DNA from: Amycolatopsis anabasis
GTDB taxonomy: Bacteria > Actinomycetota > Actinomycetes > Mycobacteriales > Pseudonocardiaceae
Direction: 5' to 3'
Length of the DNA: 64,000 nt
Assembly: GCF_009765355.1 (NCBI RefSeq)
Contig: NZ_VTHK01000005.1
Coordinates: 245,438 to 309,437, forward strand
In this document: positions 58,071-64,000 of the stretch, piece by piece
How the letters are laid out: each line of letters opens with the position of its first letter
Numbering within the stretch: the stretch's first letter is position 1
Made by a program: the position numbers and the translations under genes
Notes under the pieces: model-generated
Databases searched by the model: none
Seen by the model: only the letters and a program-made list of their open reading frames with translations
Told to the model about the DNA's origin: nothing

Positions 58071-58856
58071 TCAGGAACCGGTGAAGGTCGCCTTTCCCGG
58101 ACCCTCGGTGAGGAACGAGCGCACCGCCGCCTTGAGATCGGCCGTGGTGAACAGATCCGCGGCGATCGTGGTGATGTGCTCGTTGGCCTCGGCGACGCCC
58201 CCGTGCTCGAAATGCTCGAGCACCTTCTTCGTGGCGGCGTGCGCACGCGTCGGGCCCGCGGCGAGCCCGGCGGCGAATTCCCGGGCCGCGGCGTCGAAAC
58301 CCTCGTCGGGCAGCACGCGGTTCACCACGTTCCACCGCTCCATGGTGCGCGCGTCGTACCGGTCCCCGGTCATCACGAACTCCTTGGCCCGGCCGACTCC
58401 GGCGCGGGCCGCGAGCCGTTGCGTGCCGCCCATGGTGGGCGTCAGCCCGACGACCTTCTCCACCAGGCCGAATTTGGCCCGTTCCGCGGCGAGGATCAGA
58501 TCGCACGCGACCGCGACCTCGAACGCCCACGTCAGGCACAACCCGTGCGCGGCGAAGACGGTCGGGAACGGCAGCGCGGCGATCCGGTCCGGCACCGCGA
58601 GCATCTGGTCGAACAGGACCTTGGCCTCGGCGGGGCCGTCCTGCGCGTCGAACAGCGAAACGTCGACACCACCGCTGACGATCTTGCCCTCGGCCCGGAC
58701 CAGCAGTGCCCGCGCCGGTTCCGCCTCCAGCTCGCCGATGGTGCCGGTCAGTTCGTTCTGCAGCTCGGCGGTGTACAGGTTCAGCGGGGGAGCGTCGACG
58801 GTCAGCACCGCCAGCCCCGACGGTTCCCGGTCGAGGCGGATCAAAGCGTTGCCCAA
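58071..58856 (-). CDS. Enoyl-CoA hydratase/isomerase family protein
   Basis: A 261-residue crotonase. The oxyanion segment GKIVSGGVDVSLFDAQDG departs from the usual GxxFSAGxD, and FAAHGLCLTWAFEVAVACDL stands where hydratases have ExxxxGGG, so the two catalytic glutamates are missing; an isomerase or other crotonase activity is more likely than hydration. TTG 58856 is the only reasonable start, 15 bases after GAGAGAG. No steroid genes or KstR box are nearby. Confidence 0.82.
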   Translation of the reverse strand: MGNALIRLDREPSGLAVLTVDAPPLNLYTAELQNELTGTIGELEAEPARALLVRAEGKIVSGGVDVSLFDAQDGPAEAKVLFDQMLAVPDRIAALPFPTVFAAHGLCLTWAFEVAVACDLILAAERAKFGLVEKVVGLTPTMGGTQRLAARAGVGRAKEFVMTGDRYDARTMERWNVVNRVLPDEGFDAAAREFAAGLAAGPTRAHAATKKVLEHFEHGGVAEANEHITTIAADLFTTADLKAAVRSFLTEGPGKATFTGS

Positions 58857-59036
58857 GGCAGAAACTCTCTCAGTGTTGTTTTGAAACGCGCGGACACGAT
58901 TGCGTCGCCGGGGCTTCGACCTGGCCTTTCAGGTCACCTCCCGTGGTTCGGCGCCCCGCCGCCACAATCGTGTGGCTTCGCCGACGCGCGTTCGTCGACT
59001 CGCCACGCGAGGCCCGCTCGATCCTGAAGTTGGTTG

Positions 59037-60407
59037 TCAGTCGAGGTAGTCGCGCAGGACCTGGGAGCGCGACGGGTGCCGCAGCTTCGACATGGTCTTG
59101 GATTCGATTTGGCGGATGCGTTCGCGGGTGACGCCGTAGACTTGGCCGATTTCGTCTAAAGTTCTCGGCTGGCCGTCGGTGAGTCCGAACCGCAGTCGGA
59201 CGACGCCTGCCTCGCGTTCGGAGAGGGTTTGCAGGACCGATTGCAGTTGGTCCTGCAGCAAGGTGAACGACACGGCGTCGACGGCGACGACGGCTTCGGA
59301 GTCTTCGATGAAGTCGCCGAGCTGGGAGTCCCCTTCGTCGCCGATCCTCTGGTCCAGGCTGATGGGTTCGCGGGCGTACTGCTGGATCTCCAGCACCTTC
59401 TCCGGCGAGATGTCCATCTCCTTGGCCAGCTCTTCCGGAGTCGGCTCGCGACCGAGATCCTGGAGCAGTTCGCGCTGGATGCGACCCAGCTTGTTGATCA
59501 CCTCGACCATGTGCACCGGGATGCGGATCGTCCGCGCCTGGTCGGCCATGGCGCGGGTGATCGCCTGCCGGATCCACCAGGTGGCATAGGTGGAGAACTT
59601 GAAACCCTTGGTGTAGTCGAACTTCTCGACCGCGCGGATCAGGCCGAGGTTGCCTTCCTGGATGAGGTCCAGGAACGCCATTCCGCGGCCGGTGTACCGC
59701 TTGGCCAGCGACACCACCAGCCGCAGGTTCGCCTCCAGCAGGTGGTACTTGGCGCGTTCGCCGTCGCGCACGATCCACTTCAGATCGCGGCGCATCTGCG
59801 TGGGGAGCTTCTCGCCCTCTTCTTCCACGTTGCGCAGGCGTTCGGCCGCGTAGAGCCCGGCCTCGATGCGTTTGGCGAGTTCGACCTCTTCTTCGGCGTT
59901 GAGGAGGGCGACCTTGCCGATCTGCTTGAGGTAGGCGCGGACGGAGTCGGCGGAGGCGGTGAGTTCGGCGTCCTTGCGGGCCTGCCGCAGCGCCTCGGAC
60001 TCCTCCTCGTCCCACACGAAACCCGATTCGCTGGAGCCCTTCGCGCCCTTGCCGCTCGTCGCGCGGGCGGGGGTCTCTTCTTCCTCGGTATCCTCCGGTT
60101 CGTCCTCGGTGACGGTGGCGTCGACGACGTCGACCTCGACCTCTTCCAGATCGGAGAGATCCGGGGTCTCCAGCTCGGCCTCGTCGAAGTCCTCACCGGG
60201 CTCGCCGGGCTCGCCCTTGGGGTCGGCCTTCGCCGCGGTCCTGCGAGTGCCCTTCGCGGGAGCCTTCTTCGCGGCCGGCTTGCGGCCGGGCGCCTTCTTG
60301 CCCGCGGGCGGGGCGGCCTCGCCCTCGGTCTCGGGGTCGGCGGCACCGGCCTTGGCGGCGCTGCTGGTCTTGGTCCCGCTTCGAGTAGCGGTCTTTGCGG
60401 CTGCCAC
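59037..60407 (-). CDS. Second principal-type RNA polymerase sigma factor (tandem sigA paralogue)
   Basis: A 456-residue sigma-70 factor. An N-terminal Lys/Ala/Pro-rich tail and acidic segment (1-129) precede the 327-residue core, which is identical to the upstream copy except at seven positions. Against the canonical actinobacterial SigA it has Tyr221 for Asn in [11 protein letters not shown] (region 2.1), Phe269 for Tyr in [13 protein letters not shown] (promoter melting), and Arg354 for Thr in DQxIGDEG (sigma finger, region 3.2). These suggest altered promoter opening. The GTG at 60407 follows GAAAGGG, like its twin. An in-frame TTA codon (59157-59159) lies in AGA-ACT-TTA. It has its own TACAAT -10 and a leader copied with the gene. 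Confidence 0.92.
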   Translation of the reverse strand: MAAAKTATRSGTKTSSAAKAGAADPETEGEAAPPAGKKAPGRKPAAKKAPAKGTRRTAAKADPKGEPGEPGEDFDEAELETPDLSDLEEVEVDVVDATVTEDEPEDTEEEETPARATSGKGAKGSSESGFVWDEEESEALRQARKDAELTASADSVRAYLKQIGKVALLNAEEEVELAKRIEAGLYAAERLRNVEEEGEKLPTQMRRDLKWIVRDGERAKYHLLEANLRLVVSLAKRYTGRGMAFLDLIQEGNLGLIRAVEKFDYTKGFKFSTYATWWIRQAITRAMADQARTIRIPVHMVEVINKLGRIQRELLQDLGREPTPEELAKEMDISPEKVLEIQQYAREPISLDQRIGDEGDSQLGDFIEDSEAVVAVDAVSFTLLQDQLQSVLQTLSEREAGVVRLRFGLTDGQPRTLDEIGQVYGVTRERIRQIESKTMSKLRHPSRSQVLRDYLD

Positions 60408-60522
60408 GTACACCCTTTCGCAGCGATCGATCACGGTGAACCGGAACGCTCCGGCCTCTCAGCTGCCTCAGATTTCGGGGAACGTCCCTCGGCCTGCCTC
60501 GGCAGTCCCTGGGCCATCCTCC

Positions 60523-60528
60523 ATTGTA
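60523..60528 (-). promoter_or_regulatory. -10 element of the second sigA copy
   Basis: On the minus strand, TACAAT lies in GTCGTTACAATGG, the same 13-base context as before the first copy. No convincing -35 is seen. The intervening leader shares the GGGACGTTCCCC motif with the other copy. Confidence 0.7.
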
Positions 60529-60585
60529 ACGACCATGCCCGCGAGTAGTAGCGAATCGATCACGTCACGGTCCGGCGAAACGATC

Positions 60586-60617
60586 GAGGGCCGCCGACCC
60601 GGAGGTCAGCGGCCCTC
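60586..60617 (-). terminator. Hairpin after the upstream sigA copy
   Basis: GAGGGCCGC (60586-60594) pairs with GCGGCCCTC (60609-60617), starting 14 bases past the sigA stop. It would separate the two sigma transcripts. Confidence 0.65.
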
Positions 60618-60630
60618 GCCCGTTCTGTTC

Positions 60631-62025
60631 TCAGTCGAGGTAGTCGCGCAGGACCTGGGAGCGCGACGGGTGGCGGAGTTTGGACATGGTTTTCGATTCG
60701 ATTTGGCGGATGCGTTCGCGGGTGACGCCGTAGACCTGGCCGATTTCGTCTAAAGTTCTCGGCTGGCCGTCGGTGAGTCCGAACCGCAGTCGCACGACGC
60801 CTGCCTCGCGTTCGGAGAGGGTTTGCAGGACCGACTGCAACTGGTCCTGCAGCAAGGTGAACGACACGGCGTCGACGGCGACGACGGCTTCGGAGTCTTC
60901 GATGAAGTCGCCGAGCTGGGAGTCGCCTTCGTCGCCGATCGTCTGGTCCAGGCTGATGGGTTCGCGGGCGTACTGCTGGATCTCCAGGACCTTCTCCGGG
61001 GAGATGTCCATTTCCTTCGCGAGTTCCTCGGGGGTGGGCTCGCGACCGAGGTCCTGGAGCAGTTCGCGCTGGATGCGGCCGAGTTTGTTGATCACCTCGA
61101 CCATGTGCACCGGGATGCGGATGGTGCGTGCCTGGTCGGCCATGGCGCGGGTGATGGCCTGCCGGATCCACCAGGTGGCATAGGTGGAGAACTTGTAGCC
61201 CTTGGTGTAGTCGAACTTCTCGACCGCGCGGATCAGGCCGAGGTTGCCTTCCTGGATGAGGTCCAGGAAGGCCATTCCGCGGCCGGTGTACCGCTTGGCC
61301 AGCGACACCACCAGCCGCAGGTTCGCTTCCAGCAGGTGGTTCTTCGCGCGTTCGCCGTCGCGCACGATCCACTTCAGATCGCGGCGCATCTGGGTGGCGA
61401 GCTTCTCGCCCTCCTCCTCGGCCGTGCGGACGCGCTCCGCCGCGTAGAGCCCGGCCTCGATGCGTTTGGCGAGTTCGACCTCTTCTTCGGCGTTGAGGAG
61501 GGCGACCTTGCCGATCTGCTTGAGGTAGGCGCGGACGGAGTCGGCGGAGGCGGTGAGTTCGGCGTCCTTGCGGGCCTGCCGCAGCGCCTCGGACTCCTCC
61601 TCGTCCCACACGAAGTCCGGGTCGTTCGACTTGCCCCCCTTGGCGCCGCTCCGCTCACCTCGGGCGGCGGGCTCGTCTTCGGCCTCGTCCGGTTCGTCCT
61701 CGGTGACGGTGGCGTCGACGACGTCGACCTCGACCTCTTCCAGATCGGAGAGATCCGGGGTCTCCAGCTCGGCCTCGTCGAAGTCCTCACCGGGACCGTC
61801 GGCCTCGCCCTTGGGGTCGGCCTTCGCCGCCGTCTTGCGGGTCCGGGTGCCCTTGGCGGGAGCCTTCTTCGCGGGAGCCTTGGTCGCGGCGGTCTTGCGG
61901 GCCGCGGGCTTCTTCGCGGTGCCGTTCTCGGCGGCGGTGGTATCGGGCTCCGCGCCGGCCGACGAAGCCTTCGCGGCGCTCGTTGTCTTCGTGCCGCTTC
62001 GGGTAGCGGTTTTTGCGGCTGCCAC
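60631..62025 (-). CDS. sigA: Primary RNA polymerase sigma factor SigA/HrdB
   Basis: A 464-residue principal sigma factor. Residues 1-60 are a Lys/Ala-rich tail, 70-130 an acidic region 1.1-like segment ([20 protein letters not shown]), and the core from residue 138 carries region 1.2 ([15 protein letters not shown]), region 2 with the canonical Asn229 and Tyr277, the finger [15 protein letters not shown] (Thr362) and region 4 ([24 protein letters not shown]). It matches mycobacterial SigA closely, so it is the housekeeping copy. Leu425 is TTA (60751-60753). Order suhB-ppgK-sigA is as in mycobacteria. Confidence 0.95.
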   Translation of the reverse strand: MAAAKTATRSGTKTTSAAKASSAGAEPDTTAAENGTAKKPAARKTAATKAPAKKAPAKGTRTRKTAAKADPKGEADGPGEDFDEAELETPDLSDLEEVEVDVVDATVTEDEPDEAEDEPAARGERSGAKGGKSNDPDFVWDEEESEALRQARKDAELTASADSVRAYLKQIGKVALLNAEEEVELAKRIEAGLYAAERVRTAEEEGEKLATQMRRDLKWIVRDGERAKNHLLEANLRLVVSLAKRYTGRGMAFLDLIQEGNLGLIRAVEKFDYTKGYKFSTYATWWIRQAITRAMADQARTIRIPVHMVEVINKLGRIQRELLQDLGREPTPEELAKEMDISPEKVLEIQQYAREPISLDQTIGDEGDSQLGDFIEDSEAVVAVDAVSFTLLQDQLQSVLQTLSEREAGVVRLRFGLTDGQPRTLDEIGQVYGVTRERIRQIESKTMSKLRHPSRSQVLRDYLD

Positions 62026-62144
62026 GTACGCCCTTTCGCAGCGGTCGATCAGGCCAGCCGGGACGTGTGCGCCTCGGCTGCCTCAAATTCGGGGAACGTC
62101 CCCCGGCCTGCGGTTTTACCCTCCGCAGCCGAGGGCCGTGTTCC

Positions 62145-62150
62145 ATTGTA
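62145..62150 (-). promoter_or_regulatory. -10 element of sigA
   Basis: TACAAT on the minus strand, in the same GTCGTTACAATGG context as the paralogue's. It lies 120 bases before the GTG, leaving a long leader with GGGACGTTCCCC at about 62092-62103. Confidence 0.7.
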
Positions 62151-62223
62151 ACGACGTTGCACCAGCGAGTTGCGCAGCGATCGCACCTCGGCCGGGTCCC
62201 GGCCCTGGTCGATCACCGCTCGA

Positions 62224-62985
62224 TCAGTGTTCGATGCCCTCGGCGGCGGCCGCGGCGGCGCCCACGATGCCCGCGTTGTTCTGCAGCGACGCGACGCCGA
62301 CGCGGGTGCGGATGTCGAGCAGCGGGACCCACTTCTCGGACTTCTTGCTGACCCCGCCGCCCACGATGAACAGGTCCGGCCAGATCAGGTTCTCCAGCAC
62401 GGTGAGGTAGCGGTTGACCCGCTTGGCCCATTCGGGATAGGAGAGCCCCTCGTTGTCCTTCACCGAGGCCGCGGCCTTCTTCTCGGCGTCGTGCCCGTCC
62501 ACTTCCAGGTGGCCGAACTCGGTGTTCGGGACGAGCTTGCCGTCGTGGAACAGCGCGCTGCCGATCCCGGTGCCGAACGTCAGCAGCGTGACGACGCCGT
62601 GGCGGGCGGCCGGGTCACCGAAGCGCATCTCGGCCATGCCGGCGGCGTCGGCGTCGTTGAGCATGGCCACGTCGTCCACGTCGCGGCCGAGCCGCTTGGC
62701 GAACAGCGCGTCCGCGTCGGTTCCGATCCAGGCCGGGTCGATGTTCGCGGCGGTGTGCGCGACGCCCTTCTTGACCACCGCGGGCAGGGTCACGCCGACC
62801 GGTCCGTCCCAGTCGAAGTGCTGAACGATCTCGGCCACCACGTCGGCCACCGCCTCCGGGGTGGACGGGCGGGGCGTGTCGATGCGGAGACGGTCACCAA
62901 TGAGCTGGCCCTTCTCCAGATCGACAAGAGCGCCCTTGATCCCGCTGCCGCCGATGTCGATTCCGAAACCTCGGGTCGCCGTCAT
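62224..62985 (-). CDS. ppgK: Polyphosphate glucokinase
   Basis: A 253-residue ROK-type kinase that phosphorylates glucose with polyphosphate or ATP. The phosphate-1 loop [16 protein letters not shown], the catalytic [23 protein letters not shown] and the family-specific [12 protein letters not shown] (with LVPNTE) are visible, as is the polyphosphate-binding basic KKSEKW. Length matches mycobacterial PPGK. It diverges from suhB across an 87-base promoter region. Confidence 0.93.
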   Translation of the reverse strand: MTATRGFGIDIGGSGIKGALVDLEKGQLIGDRLRIDTPRPSTPEAVADVVAEIVQHFDWDGPVGVTLPAVVKKGVAHTAANIDPAWIGTDADALFAKRLGRDVDDVAMLNDADAAGMAEMRFGDPAARHGVVTLLTFGTGIGSALFHDGKLVPNTEFGHLEVDGHDAEKKAAASVKDNEGLSYPEWAKRVNRYLTVLENLIWPDLFIVGGGVSKKSEKWVPLLDIRTRVGVASLQNNAGIVGAAAAAAEGIEH

Positions 62986-63072
62986 TGACGTGATCCCTTC
63001 CCTTATCGATCAGCTGTTGTCGGCCTGTTGGACTCCCACGATTCAGAAGCCCGCGGACGAGACTTTAACCGG

Positions 63073-63900
63073 ATGTGTTCCCATGAGTTCGTGGGAGCTA
63101 TCGAGTCTGGCCTGAAAGACGTTGCCGAGCTAGTGGCCGTCGAGGCCGCGGGCCTGGTCCGCAAGGCGTGGGACGACATGCAGGCGGGCCGTTCGGTGCG
63201 GGTCGACACGAAGACCAGCGACACCGACGTGGTGACCGCGATCGACCACGAATCCGAGCAGCTGATCCGCGACCGGCTGGCCGAACTGCGTCCCGGGGAG
63301 CCGGTGCTCGGCGAGGAGGGCGGCGGCGCCGCCGGGGACGGGGTGACCTGGGTCGTCGACCCGATCGACGGCACGGTGAACTTCCTGTACGGCTTCCCGT
63401 GGTTCGCGGTCTCGGTGGCCGCGCAGGTGGACGGGGTCTCGGTCGCCGGGGCCGTGGTGGAGCCGGTCACCGGGCGCCGGTGGACGGCCGTCCGCGGCGG
63501 CGGGGCCTGGGCGGACGGCAAACCGGTGCGGGTCTCGGCCCCCGAGCGGCTCGATCTCGCCCTGGTCAGCACCGGCTTCGCCTACCGGGCCGAGCGCCGG
63601 ATCCGGCAGGCCCGGCTCATCGCGGGGCTGCTCGAGCGGGTCCGGGACATCCGGCGGCCCGGTTCGGCGTCGCTGGATCTCTGTTCGGTGGCCGCCGGCT
63701 GGGTCGACGGGTACGTCGAGCACGGGCTGAAGCGCTGGGACTGGGCGGCGGGCGCGCTGGTGGCCACCGAGGCGGGCGCGGTGGTGAGCCTGCCGGGGGA
63801 GGACCCCGCGCTGGGCAGCGACGGGACGTTCGCCGCGGCTCCCTCGATCGCGGCGCCCCTGCGCGAAGCGCTCATCGACTCGGGTATCGGCGACCTCTGA
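63073..63900 (+). CDS. suhB: Inositol monophosphatase SuhB
   Basis: A 275-residue Mg2+-dependent phosphatase. The metal motifs [18 protein letters not shown] and, at the C-terminus, [17 protein letters not shown] are intact. It removes phosphate from inositol 1-phosphate, giving inositol for phosphatidylinositol and mycothiol. ATG 63073 is the best of several starts; homology begins near residue 20. It is divergent from ppgK, as in mycobacteria. Confidence 0.92.
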   Translation: MCSHEFVGAIESGLKDVAELVAVEAAGLVRKAWDDMQAGRSVRVDTKTSDTDVVTAIDHESEQLIRDRLAELRPGEPVLGEEGGGAAGDGVTWVVDPIDGTVNFLYGFPWFAVSVAAQVDGVSVAGAVVEPVTGRRWTAVRGGGAWADGKPVRVSAPERLDLALVSTGFAYRAERRIRQARLIAGLLERVRDIRRPGSASLDLCSVAAGWVDGYVEHGLKRWDWAAGALVATEAGAVVSLPGEDPALGSDGTFAAAPSIAAPLREALIDSGIGDL

Positions 63901-64000
63901 CCCCGTGCACTGATCGGCTCGCAGGTTCTAACCGGCCTGACCACTCACGACCCTCAGGCTTGGTTCCCTTACAAGAGACGGTGACCGGTCTGGGCGTGCG
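63901..64000. other. Spacer with possible start of the next rightward gene
   Basis: After suhB, a GAGACG site at 63975-63980 directly precedes a GTG at 63981 that stays open to the window end. Only six codons are visible, so this is a weak call. Confidence 0.3.

Noticed and set aside
59037..62025. Sigma duplication as an assembly artefact
   Set aside because: The copies differ in seven core residues, in many silent bases and throughout the N-terminus, so they are two real genes.

Overview
This window is high-GC actinobacterial chromosome, most probably a Pseudonocardiaceae such as Amycolatopsis. That placement is inferred from codon use, frequent GTG/TTG starts, mycobacterial-type steroid-catabolism genes, the sigA/sigB neighbourhood and several families of intergenic hairpin repeats. 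No rRNA, tRNA, CRISPR array, insertion sequence or phage gene was recognised.

Bases 1-20077 are mainly steroid (cholesterol/sterol) catabolism. Two SDR dehydrogenases resembling Rv3549c/Rv3548c lie behind what looks like the right half of a KstR2 operator at the window edge. After a P450, an ECF sigma factor and three small unrelated genes come fadA5 and divergent cyp125, the ltp3-ltp4-DUF35 aldolase/thiolase-like operon, a FadD4-like acyl-CoA ligase, echA19, fadD19 and a nitronate-monooxygenase-like flavoprotein. Five matches or near matches to the KstR box (TnnAACnnGTTnnA) sit in exactly the three promoter regions expected for side-chain degradation. A secreted GH92 mannosidase with a perfect LacI-type palindrome interrupts the cluster.

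Bases 20038-28299 hold a permease/VOC pair and then a phosphonate operon: a GntR/HutC regulator, an FAD-dependent amine oxidoreductase, a phosphonatase-like HAD hydrolase and a PhnSTUV-type 2-aminoethylphosphonate ABC transporter. The genes overlap by 1-4 bases or are closely spaced. No PhnW transaminase is present, so the FAD enzyme probably supplies phosphonoacetaldehyde.

Bases 28344-63900 follow, in expanded form, the suhB-ppgK-sigA ... YihY-DUF3039-DUF3099 ... sigB neighbourhood known from mycobacteria. Interspersed are fumarase, D-aminoacyl-tRNA deacylase, a large methyltransferase, an M20 amidohydrolase, pseudouridine catabolism (psuG-psuK), a DEAD/DEAH helicase, a xylose-type ABC transporter with a ROK regulator, a glutamine-synthetase-like enzyme, an amino-acid permease, a two-component system, a methyltransferase/membrane-protein pair of unknown role, and an enoyl-CoA hydratase.

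The most striking feature is a tandem duplication of the principal sigma factor (59037-62025). The two proteins are identical at 320 of 327 core residues but have diverged N-termini. The downstream copy departs from the canonical sequence at promoter-melting and sigma-finger positions, and both copies keep the same in-frame TTA codon inside a run of rare codons. A second unusual theme is at least four families of dispersed intergenic inverted repeats between genes.
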